Below, one piece after another: positions 54,865-64,000 of a stretch of DNA of 64,000 nucleotides. The notes under the pieces were generated by a model. That model searched no databases. It saw only the letters and a program-made list of their open reading frames with translations, and was not told the DNA's origin. The stretch is from Linum tenue (lineage: Eukaryota; Streptophyta; Magnoliopsida; Malpighiales; Linaceae). The position numbers and the translations under genes are program-made. The DNA lies in the NCBI GenBank assembly GCA_946122785.1, contig CAMGYJ010000009.1, positions 9,516,937 through 9,580,936 of the forward strand, given 5' to 3'. Every line of letters begins with the position of its first letter. Position 1 is the stretch's first letter.

Positions 54865-57800
54865 CACTACAAGAAAATACATCTGCAGTCATGGGATCCT
54901 TTGACTACGGGTATGCTCCCGTAATCAAAAGTGAATTATTTATCACGGCGGGATATTCCCGTGACGTTAACTGTTAAGTAAAACTTTGGGTAAAGCTTCC
55001 CGTGACTGTTGGTGGGCGGGAATGAAATTTATGCCCACAATTTTTCGGCCTAAAAATTTTTCAAGTGGCTCGCTCTTTTCTTAGTTTGACAATTTTCCGT
55101 CCCTGGAAAACTATTTGCTCACTTTACTAAATTTTATGAGCGAGCAGAAGCAGAAAACCTTTCATGCCCAACCCGACTCTCTCTCCCCCATTTGATCTCC
55201 TTCACTCTCTTCTCCCTCCGATTTGCTTCCTCGTCGATTCCCCAGAGGTTTCAGCATCGATTCCCACCCATTCAATCCCTTTCTCCATGCCTTCGTCTTT
55301 GCTTTCACAACTTTTTGTTGCCTAAACCCCTCGATCTCCATCAATAGATCTTGCCCGAGATTCCTCTTCCTAGCTTCAACCGCTACCGGCCACCATCTCC
55401 AATTCTTCATCGCCGTCAATCTCAACGCGATTCACCAAATTCGGTGCTTTTTATCTCCGTCATATCTTCCCATAGGCTCAGTGAATGAAGAAGACGTGGA
55501 AGCATGTGTTCTCTACTTATTCACGAAAAGCGAATGGATTTGTAACATTAAGCTCCACTCCCCTAATCCCTAATTCCTATGGTCGCGGTTGTCAACTCTG
55601 CCTCTAAGCATAGGAAATTGCTCGTTCCTCCTCCTTGTCACTTCAATCTGCCTCAGGGCTCCAACGACCATCGATGAACACCACTATCCCGCCACCCAGA
55701 ATTCATCCGAATTCAACAACATATTGGTGGTGCTCGCTTAGCTCGAAGAGGCAAGTAGGGATTTTCATTTTTGGCCATTGACTCATTTCTTCCTCATTGT
55801 TTAGTTCGACCCGTACTCTGAATTTCAGGATGCGTCTACTGAAATATTTGCTCTAGTTTTGCTTTCAATTAGGTTAATTGTATCCTTTTCGTCCTTCGAT
55901 TCGCCCATCCCTTCCCCATCGCTAAAGCCCTTCTCCAATTCGATCCCTCACCATCACTGAGGGACTGGCGAATTTCATATCGGTGCCTAGGGGAAGGATT
56001 TTGAAGCCATCCCATCTACAATACGATCAAGGAGAGGGCTGGGAAGGCGTGGTACGGTGCAAGCATATCAAGCTTGGGAAGCATATTCCCTTTTTGCCCT
56101 TTCCAGCCTTGATATTAGGTTTATGGTCTCTACCAATGACTTTGCCCGCTACATGGCTTTCTGGTATGCTTTCACTTGGCAGCTACCTCGTTATCCACTG
56201 AAGGAAACCAGAGCTTAGATATTTAAGAACACAACATTTGACTATCTTGCATCTCACCTAATATATTGTTTGCTTAGTTGATTTGTATCTCCCCCATTAA
56301 AGCTCCTGTTGTCTTTGCATATCTAGTTCATGTTGTTTGGCATTTGTACTCAATGCATGTCTTTCTGTTGTTGTGTTGCATTTTGTGAAGTGAGCCAAAT
56401 AAAGATTTGTTTCTTATAATGGTACCTGCTCTCTAGTTCAGCTATTTGCTTGCATCAATGGGCCTTCAAATCCTATGGAGCTTTGGAGTTACATGTCTCG
56501 ACATTTATGCGTTGAGGAGAAAGAAATACTTCATAATCTTGTCTTAGTGCGCCTGTTTATCGTAGGCAATTGGGTACTTAACTCTCCCCATCTCTCCTCC
56601 TCTGTTTGTTCTATAAACCGTTTTCTGCATCATTTAATTGTGATACAAAGAAACTGTCTCGCCAATGAACTTCTCCCACTTGTGTCGCCAAGTGGGAGAA
56701 CTGCAAATTGGCACAAATAAATACGATCTGTCTAAGTGGATAAAACAATGAAGACTGCTTCCGGTAAGCAAAAAATCAATTTCGCCTATGAAATTGGTGG
56801 TTTGAGATCACTAATTTTTTGGTTTAACAAACCTCTTAATTTTTCAGCCGGTAAAGTGCACATCGCTCAGCTTGAAAGCCGCAACAAGCCTTTCGCCTTG
56901 CTTAGTGCTAAACGAGAAGAGGAGAAGCCGTTTAATTTCTTGCGAACTGTGTTTGGTATGTTCAGTAACCTTTATGTGTGTTTAAATTGATGCGATAAAG
57001 TTGAATCAATAGCATGGTTTCTGATGCATGCTGACTACTGCCCTGTTGAAATGGCATTGTATCCCATGGATACTATCAGCACAAGGTTGCAGGCAGGTTA
57101 AGTTGTTGTGATTCTTGTTGATGCAGAGTGATTTTTTATTTGTTTTGGATTTAGCTTCATTTTTTATAAATGGAGCACGATTCCTTCATTAAGATTAATC
57201 TTCCATAGCAAATGTGTGGAGATTGATTAGCTGGGATATAATTGCTTGTGAATGTGGGCGTGAGTCGATAACTGAAACTGATGGTGAAGTATAGGGATTT
57301 GCTGAGATTTTTGTGTGTCGACTGTGTGTGTTTTATATATTACAGGCAGCTAATGGTGGTGGACAAATAGTCGGGTATGGTCTTGCTTGACTGGAAGTAT
57401 TGCTAGCATCCTACTGTAAGTTTGGGTTTCATTGTCAAAACGGGTTCTTTCATTGAGATAGTAGGCTGTGCTTAGCATTGGTAGGAGTTGTTTAGCAACT
57501 GATGTTGCAATAATGGTTTTCACTAGCTTCTGTTTTTTCTTCTACTACTAATTTTTTTCCATCTTCTGCTTTTGAACTTATGGTACTATAATTGATGTTG
57601 CATTTTTTCTACTACTGCTTTTCTGGTTTCCGCTAGCTTCTGGTTTTTTTGTGTTCATGTGTTGTAGGATAAGTTACTTACCAAGAGAGGACCAGTTGGT
57701 AACACCATCAATCGAGTTGACAGTGGAGAGGACAAACATGAACTGTAGGAGGAAGATGAAAGTAGGGTGAAGCATGAAAGAGTAGTTCAACCTTGCACAT

Positions 57801-58409
57801 TGTTGAGTGCAATGGTAGTTTTGTTTTTTGAACCAAGATAGAAACTACTCGACCTTATTTTGTTGAAGCATTGGTATTTTGTGATACGATTAAATAGATA
57901 GATTCCATGTGCCTAAAATATTTTAAGGATTAGATTTATTAATTGTAAATTAGCATTGGCGAGTGCATGATATATATAATGTCGAGACTTGTTAATTATT
58001 CCAAAGGAAATTTCTGCTTGTGACTATTGGAAGATTTATTTTAGCAAATACAAATTACAATATTTCATGCAATACTAAACCATTGGAAATCCCGTGACCG
58101 TTGAAATAAAACCGTGACAAAGGACTCAAATTAGTCACAGGAAATCCTATGACTATTTTGTATATTTGTCACGGTAATTTCCCGTGTTCAATACTTAGTC
58201 ACGGGAACTACCGTGACAAAAGAGATAATTTATCATGGGATTTATCCTGTTATCATATCATTATGGTCACGGGAATTCCTATGATCGTTGACCTTCAACC
58301 ACGGGCACGCTTGTCATGGGAATTTGCCCGTGACTAATTTCATCAGTCACGGGAAATGAATGTTTGGTCAAGGGAAATCCCGTCATTGAAGGTGAATTTT
58401 CTTGTAGTG
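54865..58409. mobile_element. CACTA (En/Spm) element, 3.5 kb, non-autonomous
   Basis: It begins CACTACAAGAAAA and ends TTTTCTTGTAGTG, a perfect 13-bp inverted repeat with the CACTA core, flanked by the 3-bp duplication CAA (54862-54864 and 58410-58412). Both subterminal zones (54890-55020 and 58088-58390) are crowded with GTCACGGG/CCCGTGAC, the repeated motif that CACTA transposases bind. No TNP1/TNP2 transposase domain is recognisable inside, so movement would need an outside source. The interior appears to hold host-derived exon-like pieces. Confidence 0.93.
55983..56990 (+). pseudogene. Exon-like pieces inside the CACTA element
   Basis: At about 56095-56200 one frame encodes VSTNDFARYMAFWYAFTWQL, and at 56849-56955 another encodes KVHIAQLESRNKPFALLSAK and EEEKPFNFLRTVFG, preceded by an intron-like TTTTTCAG acceptor and an upstream GGTAAGC donor (56764). 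These look like real exons rather than chance, but I cannot name the source gene or genes. No continuous coding sequence links them. Confidence 0.4.
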
Positions 58410-58561
58410 CAAGAGATTCTCCTACCAATCTTATACAATTTTCAACTTTGAAATCCTCAAACGAAGTCCTGAATTCATGGTTCATGCTCCTAAATTCATC
58501 TATAGGTCATGAGAACTTACTTGGATTGAAGAAAAATGCAGAAAAATCAAAGAAAAATCGA

Positions 58562-58566
<5 letters not shown>

Positions 58567-58602
<36 letters not shown>
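58567..58602. repeat. (AG)18 microsatellite
   Basis: An uninterrupted AG run of 36 bases. Confidence 0.95.
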
Positions 58603-58603
<1 letters not shown>

Positions 58604-58619
58604 CAGAAAATGAGGTGAG

Positions 58620-59339
58620 CCGTCGTGGCAATTCTGGTGAGATTTTTGGAATTTTACTCGGTTGGGCTTTCTTTGGTAGGTGATGGGTATGTTTATCTCG
58701 AATTTGAGAGAAATTTTCTAAGTTTCGGAGGTGGATTTGGGGATCAAAAGTTGATGTTTTGGGAGAAATTTTGAATCTTAGATAGAAGGAGAGGATTTTT
58801 GGCTAAAAGAGAGAAAATAGAAGTGAAAATTGAGTGTTGTGTGGGTGGAATGGCAGAAAATGAGGTCATTCATAGTTGTGGCGATGGAGTGGCGGGTATG
58901 TGGCGATGGTAGCCATCGTGGCTTCCCATCGTGTTCTACTTCAGATTACAGCATTTTTCGTGAAACACTTACCTCGATAGGGGGGGCTAAAATTTCCCCT
59001 CACCAACATCAACATCTTTTTCAAAAAAAAAAAAAACGTCAACATCTTCGTCATCTTCACTACTCACTTAATCCAAATCTTACATGTCACTTGTCTCACT
59101 TGTTAAGGAGGACTTAGCTTATCATAGTGATCATCATTCATGACCCATGCTTGTGTGTATGCTCTAATGTTGGCCCATTCTTCGCCCCATACCGGCCATT
59201 AATGTCCATCATATTCAACCGATGGACCATGTGCAACACGAGCATCATATCTTCGCCATTTTACGCCATCCAAAACTCCAAAGCCCCCCTAAACCATAAA
59301 CTCCACTTGAAACTTCACCATATTCGGTGTAACCTTCAC
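58620..59339. other. Intergenic stretch, no gene recognised
   Basis: A short A-run lies at 59022-59035; frames are short and without domains. Confidence 0.35.
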
Positions 59340-59690
59340 CACCATACTCATCCACCTCTTTCGTCTTGATTTACACCTCGGCAAGTCAAAGTTTGTTTTC
59401 CACTATGAACGTTAGCATCGTATTAATCTCATCATCATCAGACATGATTGATTCTTCGTACACAAGTTCATACTCGCTGTAAACCAGCAACTGGTATGTC
59501 ATCTTGCATACTCTTTTATGACCACCTGCGCAACAGCTTTCTTCACAAATATTGAAGAAATCCTCCCAATTAAATGTGCTCTCAATTCAAACAGTGTTTG
59601 TCTCACTACCTTCGTTATCAACACTATTCTGCAATTTTGTCACTCGACCATTCCACAGGATGGATAGGTCAATTTCGAAACTTCCTTCTC
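59340..59690 (-). pseudogene. Possible MULE transposase N-terminal remnant
   Basis: The minus strand shows EIDLSILWNGRVTKLQN at about 59680-59630, then FNWEDFFNICEESC and KMTYQLLVYSEYELVYEES followed by MSDDDEINTMLTF. A short beta-rich segment followed by DDDE is typical of the N-terminal, PB1-like part of plant Mutator transposases. A stop lies within it, and no zinc-binding or DDE part follows. The call is by resemblance. Confidence 0.4.
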
Positions 59691-59899
59691 GTTTCTGCAA
59701 TTTATAATATCATAAATTACACACAATTCAACGAGGACTTAATCTGAATATAACAACCAAGCATTAATCCAAAATCCTAATCAACATTCAACATACATTC
59801 AAAGCCTAATGAAAGCTATGCTACAACCGGCATAACTAAAAACATACCTTAAAATAACAGAAGCTCAATAAACCTCCTTCTTAGTTGGATTTTTGGTCC

Positions 59900-60431
59900 T
59901 CTTGATGCTTCTTTGTTGTTTCTGTTTCACAAAAATAAAGATGAATGAAGAATGCCAACATAAGAGGGGGCTGGGATTTAGATATTTAGTTTTGTTCAAC
60001 TGGGGTGTGGTTCGCTTAGACCACAACGATCAACTAGCACTAAGAATACCTATCTCTACACCCTATCCTGAAGCATGTTGGGCGAAAGCGACAACAAGAA
60101 TTATGGCCACTAGTTCAATTCCCTTTTCCGCGAACAACATTAGTTCTTTTATAGCCAACAAAAACTCTAGTTCGCTTCCCCTGGCAGCGAACTACATTGG
60201 TTCGCTTCAAGTGTCAACGAATCTAAATAACGGACACAAAATGATAGCGACATATGTTAGAAAACACACTAGATCACCGGTATTTGACGCGAACGACAAA
60301 CTAGTCTGTTGCACTGTGCAACAAATTTGGTGTTTGGGGAAATATTTTCATATCCATTGTATTTTTGGAATTTTTTTTTTTTTTGCAAGTCTTGTAGTTT
60401 CAGATTTTTTCTGTGCTTGTACGACTAGTGT
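59900..60431. repeat. TTCGC/GCGAA phrase array
   Basis: GTTCGC, TTCGCT and GCGAAC recur in alternating orientation about ten times between 60009 and 60295, followed by a TTTTTGGAATTTTT stretch. The layout mirrors the CACCG array at 34921-35245 with a different word. A plus-strand frame (59893-60528) spans it but has no domain. Confidence 0.5.
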
Positions 60432-60741
60432 GCTTAGTAATGGGTTAATTGCAAGGATGGTCACTGGGTTTACTAAAACCGTTCATATTTGGTCACTGCA
60501 AATATTTAATTCCATTCATGGTCACTAAGATTAGTTCAATAGTTCAAGTTTGGTCACTCTCCGTTAGTCTCCGTTAGTTTTTGCTGATGTGGCAGTCAAC
60601 TATTATAGTTGACCGTTAAATAAGTGACGTGGCCATTAAAAAAATAATAAAATAATAAAATTTAAATATTTACAATTTCCACCTCATTTTACAACTATTA
60701 AAAAATAAAAATAAAACTTACCTCCCTCCTCCCCTGCCACT

Positions 60742-61133
60742 CACTTCCGAATCTAGTACTACCCCGTTTTTCCCGTCGGCCACGGTCCCCGCCGCCACGT
60801 TGGGTGACATAATTCTGTGGAGGCGCCCCGTATGGAGCGCGCTCGTCGTTACCGTCGCGTCGGCGACTTGGGTTCTGTTCGACGTCTACAAATTTAACTT
60901 CGTCACCGTCGTGGCGTGGATCGGCATGGCGGTCGTCACTTCCCTCTACCTCTACGGCCACCTCGTCAGGCTTTTCCGGAAGTAGTGAAGTTTTCCAAAG
61001 CTAATTAATTTTTCCCCCACTCTCAAATCGTCCCCTTAGTGTAATTAAAAGTGCTATTTTTTTGGATGTTTAAGGGAAGAGCCGGATCTGATGGACAGGC
61101 AATTCGTGAGGGAGGAGAGAGTGGTGGAGGCGG
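60742..61133 (+). pseudogene. Captured reticulon-like (RTNLB) gene fragment with its intron
   Basis: Reticulons shape tubular endoplasmic reticulum with hairpin membrane segments. Exon A (open to 60981) encodes LGDIILWRRPVWSALVVTVA, the start of the reticulon domain, then two hydrophobic stretches (VVTVASATWVLF and FVTVVAWIGMAVVTSLYLYG) and LVRLFRK. A 93-bp intron (60982-61074, GTAGTG to TTTAAG) joins in frame to exon B, which continues EEPDLMDRQFVREERVVEAA as expected after the first hairpin. Homology ends near 61133 at the junction with the protease fragment. The N-terminal region has no obvious ATG and the C-terminal half of the domain is missing, so it is a fragment of perhaps a third of the gene. 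Confidence 0.85.
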
Positions 61134-61573
61134 CCAAATCGACGGATACGCTCCGGATTCCGATGTAGTAAAATGTTGGGGACAGTGGTTTGACGATTAA
61201 CGGCGTGTAACACATCGAACCCGTACTCGAAACGTTTCGGGCTTGAGAATGAGAAGAGCCGCCGATCATGAGGTAGCTGGTCGGCGGCGAGGCGAGGGTG
61301 TAGTCTCGGAGGCAGTAGGAGAATTTGTTATAGCCGAAACGGCGGCCCAGCTGAGAGGAGAACGAGATCGGGCCTCTCCCCAGCCCCATTACTCCCTGGG
61401 CGCCGTTGAAGCTCCGACCCGTCATGCTGGGACCCGAGACCCGGAACCCGCACCCGAACGCGAGATTCTTCAGCTTCGTCTCCCCCAATGCGCTCGTATT
61501 GAGCGTCATGGTTTCTCTGGAGGAGGAGGAAGAGGAAGAGGAGGAGGGAAGAGAAGGGGGACAGCGACACCAT
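61130..61573 (-). pseudogene. Captured aspartyl protease (nepenthesin-like, A1) fragment
   Basis: These plant proteases are secreted or apoplastic enzymes. The frame from 61509 encodes KLKNLAFGCGFRVSG, FNGAQGVMGLGRGPISFSSQ and FSYCLRDYTLASPPTSYL. It then reads PLSPTFYYIGIRSVSVD, the end of the N-terminal and start of the C-terminal lobe of nepenthesin-like proteases. Neither catalytic Asp motif is included. After SVD the reading becomes unrelated, marking the junction with reticulon sequence. Just upstream, a frame from ATG 61573 starts MVSLSPFSSLLLFLFLLLQ, a good signal peptide, but in another frame. It may come from the same gene's first exon with the middle removed. A MULE-internal transcript could make a short secreted peptide, which is speculative. 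Confidence 0.85.
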
Positions 61574-61919
61574 TGCTAGCTGGGTTTTGGAAAGAAGGGG
61601 GTGGTCCAGTGGAGGAGGAGGAGGGCAGAGGTAAGTTTTATTTTTATTTTTTAATAGTTGTAAAATGAGGTGGAAATTGTAAATATTTAAATATTTTTAT
61701 TTTTTATTTTTTTAATGGCCACGTCACTTATTTAACGGTCAACTATAATAGTTGACTGCCACATCAGCAAAAACTAACGGAGACTAACGGAGAGTGACCA
61801 AACTTGAACTATTGAACTAATCTTAGTGACCATGAATGAAATTAAATATTTGCAGTAACCAAACATGAACGGTTTTAGTAAACCCAGTGACCATCCTTGC
61901 AATTAACCCGCTTAGTAAT

Positions 61920-62130
61920 GAATGATCAATCGTGTGATTTTGCTTCTATAAGAAATATGGTCAAAAGCGGAACCGACATTAACTCGGATTTAATGAGAAG
62001 TTTACATTTTGGTTGTTAATTATTGGTTATTTATAAATAATACAAACAATATTACGAGTTTATGTATTTATTAGAGTCCTTAAAATGATACCAGTTTGAG
62101 ATACTACCCACTCAAAAAGGATGTGTTGTA
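61920..62130. other. Short AT-rich stretch, nothing recognised
   Basis: No frame or repeat stands out. Confidence 0.4.
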
Positions 62131-62139
62131 AATGACAAT

Positions 62140-63965
62140 CCCTGCTTATTCTAGGACTTGCTCAGATGTTTCTCCATTCAATAAAAAAATATCTTTGTGG
62201 TCATGGAGGAAGCTAAGGATGTGTCGTAAATGGCAACCGATGAAGTCACTGAATCATTACAAGCAAGAAAGGAAAGATTGGATAAAAGGAATTGATAAAC
62301 GTTTGAGCAAATCCTAGAAACAAAGACTGCAACTTAAAGAGGGGGGGGGGGGGGGGGGGGGGAAGTGCCCAAGGAGGAGGTCTCAATGAAGGTCGAGGTA
62401 GAGATCAAAGTGGCAACGGGCAACTACAAAGGGCAAGGCCAAAGATGCAGGAAAATGCCATGAGAAACAATAAAATGTCCACTAAAGGAAGAAGTCGTGG
62501 ATGTGTAAGAGGATCGAATAAATTCAACAGCCAATGATATAGTTGCTCGAAATACAGGCATTATACGTCAAAGTGTTAGAATCTTCCTAAAGATGTGGAG
62601 CAAACATCAAACAACGTGAAAGATGGAGTCAAAGGCACATTGGTGTTGTCCTATCAAGGAGACGAAAGACTTGATGACAACATGTGATATCTTGATAGTG
62701 CATCAAGAAACTACATGTGCGACAAAAGAAATATATTTGTGGAGCTGTAGGAATCATTGAAAGGAAATGTGATATTTGGAGTCTCCTCGAAGGTTCCTAT
62801 CAAGAGGACAAGAACAATTTTATCTAATTGAAAAATGGTTCGTATCAAATTATATGTGATGTTTACTATGTTACGGACATGGCAAGTAATAACTTGAGTT
62901 TGAAACAACTTTTGGAGAAAAATAATGAAATTCACAAGGAAAATCGTCAGCTAGAGCAATTAAATGAAAATAAGTAGTTTATATCCAAAGCTCCAATGAT
63001 GATAGACAGAATGTTCATATTGAACATTCAGGCCAAGGTGGCAAATTTCTTGAAAGCACGTGTGAAGGATACTACTTGGCTATGACATAAGATTTTGTCG
63101 TCTAAATTTTAGAGGCATTAAGTTACTAGGACAGAAGAAAATGGTGCATGGTCTACATGTCATCAATCATCCTGGCTAGCTACGTGAAGGATGTTTAGTT
63201 TGGAAATCATTTAAGACAAGTTTTCCGAAGGAATCCTTGTTAAGAGCAAAACACTTCTTGGGCTTGTCCATGCTGATCTTTGTGAACAAATCATGCCAAC
63301 ATTGCTGGGCAAAAATCGATACTTCTTATTGTTCATTGATGACTATGGTAGAAAGACCTAAGTTTACTTCTTGAGGCAGAAATCAAATACGTTTGAAGCG
63401 TACTAGAAGTTCAAGTAGCTCGTGGACAATGAGAGTGGCGTTACATTATGACAATGAGATCCGATAGATAGAGGGGGTGAATTCATGCTATAGTTTTTCT
63501 AGAAAATTCTGTAAGGGAAATGGTATTCATCTCTTTCTCTCAATCTCAAGTCCCACGGTCAAATGGAGTTGTTGAAAAGAAGAATTGAATTGTCCTCAAC
63601 ATGGTGAGAAGCATGTTGAAAAGCCATAATTTTTTAATGGAGATATGGGTTGTAGTTGTTGATTGTGCAGTCTATGTGTTGAACAGACCACCACCAAATA
63701 GTATTTGGAAGCAAGCACCCTAAAAGCTTGGAGCAGATTAAAGTGACGAAGTACCTAATACAACTACACATATACCAATTCCTCCCAATCACAGAAAACC
63801 TGTAGTACAAAATGGATTTTCAGTGAAACTCCTAAATAAAGGCCACAAAGATATTCAAGACTTGAAGATCTTTACGAGGTAACGACTAGCCTTGATTATG
63901 ATAAATTAACACTCTATTGTCATTTCATTTATCAAGCTTTGAACTGTTTATTCGATTGTAATAGT
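62140..63965 (+). pseudogene. Ty1/copia gag-protease-integrase remnant, cut by the window end
   Basis: Plus-strand pieces in three frames follow copia order. EVTESLQARKERLDKR (about 62244-62290) is the gag end. A zinc knuckle at about 62536-62575 has lost its second cysteine. LDSASRNYMCDKRN (62692) is a protease site whose DSG has become DSA. GLVHADLC, IDDYGRK and DRGGEF belong to integrase (63256-63480), and YEVTTSLDYDKLTLYCHFI (63872-63926) belongs to the linker before reverse transcriptase. Stops and shifts are frequent, so it is older than the copia at 43.6-46.2 kb. LTRs are not in the window; the rest may continue to the right. Confidence 0.85.
62341..62362 (+). repeat. Poly-G run (22 bp)
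   Basis: Twenty-two consecutive G within the gag region of the copia remnant, probably grown from glycine/arginine codons. Such runs can form G-quadruplexes and are prone to sequencing error. Confidence 0.95.
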
Positions 63966-64000
63966 GTACTTTTAATTCTTGTTTAATTACTAATAATAAA

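Larger units (their letters stand above)
60442..61909. mobile_element. Pack-MULE carrying fragments of two host genes (1,468 bp)
   Basis: Terminal inverted repeats of about 282 bp (60442-60724 and 61628-61909) begin GGGTTAATTGCAAGGATGG and are about 98% alike by eye. An exact 10-bp duplication GCTTAGTAAT flanks the element (60432-60441 and 61910-61919). Long repeats with a 9-11-bp duplication define Mutator elements. The 0.9-kb interior has no transposase but holds a reticulon fragment on the plus strand and an aspartyl-protease fragment on the minus strand. Such elements depend on a MuDR-type transposase from elsewhere. The near-identity of the repeats argues for recent movement. Confidence 0.95.

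Noticed and set aside
55162..55573. Overlapping frames on both strands in the CACTA interior
   Set aside because: They lie in CT-rich leader-like sequence and contradict each other; no domain supports either.
59893..60528. 211-codon plus-strand frame
   Set aside because: It spans the TTCGC phrase array and runs into the Mutator terminal repeat, so it cannot be one gene.

Overview
This is plant nuclear DNA, almost certainly from a eudicot. The background is AT-rich and packed with plant-type transposable elements. Nothing looks prokaryotic, organelle genes are not evident, and I saw no tRNA, rRNA or CRISPR array by eye. I cannot name the species. No complete, clearly functional host gene is visible. 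The window reads as an intergenic TE graveyard with a few young insertions. All calls come from reading the sequence: exact repeats, target-site duplications (TSDs), motifs and splice signals. No database search was possible.

Region by region. 1.3-8.8 kb holds a complete LTR retrotransposon of the Ty3/gypsy Tat type: GGGTT TSDs, LTRs about 97% alike, GC-richer than its surroundings. It has lost protease, reverse transcriptase and most of RNase H, but keeps gag, an integrase with an intact D-X59-D-X35-E triad, and a three-exon antisense gene whose exons join in frame. 9-19 kb is noncoding, with short TSD-flanked LINE ends, a small hAT-like MITE, local duplications and Helitron 3' termini. 19.3-25.2 kb holds two related hAT-like elements, the second carrying a third hAT-like element inside it; between them lies a PIF/Harbinger transposase pseudogene. 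26.9-27.3 kb is a single LTR with a polypurine tract. 31.1-32.3 kb is a hAT-like element inserted at the tip of a Harbinger-type MITE. 33.3-38.1 kb holds a Mutator-type MITE with long inverted repeats, a candidate element carrying the C-terminal part of a plant-mobile-domain-type gene preceded by a palindromic CACCG/CGGTG array, and another hAT-like MITE. 43.6-47.6 kb is a Ty1/copia remnant (minus strand) next to an Athila-like LTR. 48.3-54.4 kb has a LINE tail, an LTR fragment in the opposite orientation, one Mutator terminal repeat next to a possible gene fragment, and decayed retroelement interior. 54.9-58.4 kb is a CACTA element with exon-like pieces inside. 60.4-61.9 kb is a young Pack-MULE carrying fragments of two unrelated host genes, reticulon and aspartyl protease, in opposite orientations. 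62.1-64 kb is another decayed copia, cut by the window edge.

How the parts work together: there is no operon-like logic. The relationships are parasitic and nested. The Harbinger pseudogene and the 31.9 kb MITE share terminal sequence, so the first is a candidate source family for the second. The hAT-like elements at 19.3 and 22.6 kb share termini. The Mutator repeats at 51.5 kb and 60.4/61.9 kb belong to one family. The items most worth a second look are the Pack-MULE double capture, the retrotransposon that kept integrase and a spliced antisense gene after losing its replication enzymes, and the palindromic phrase arrays near 35 kb, 49 kb and 60 kb.
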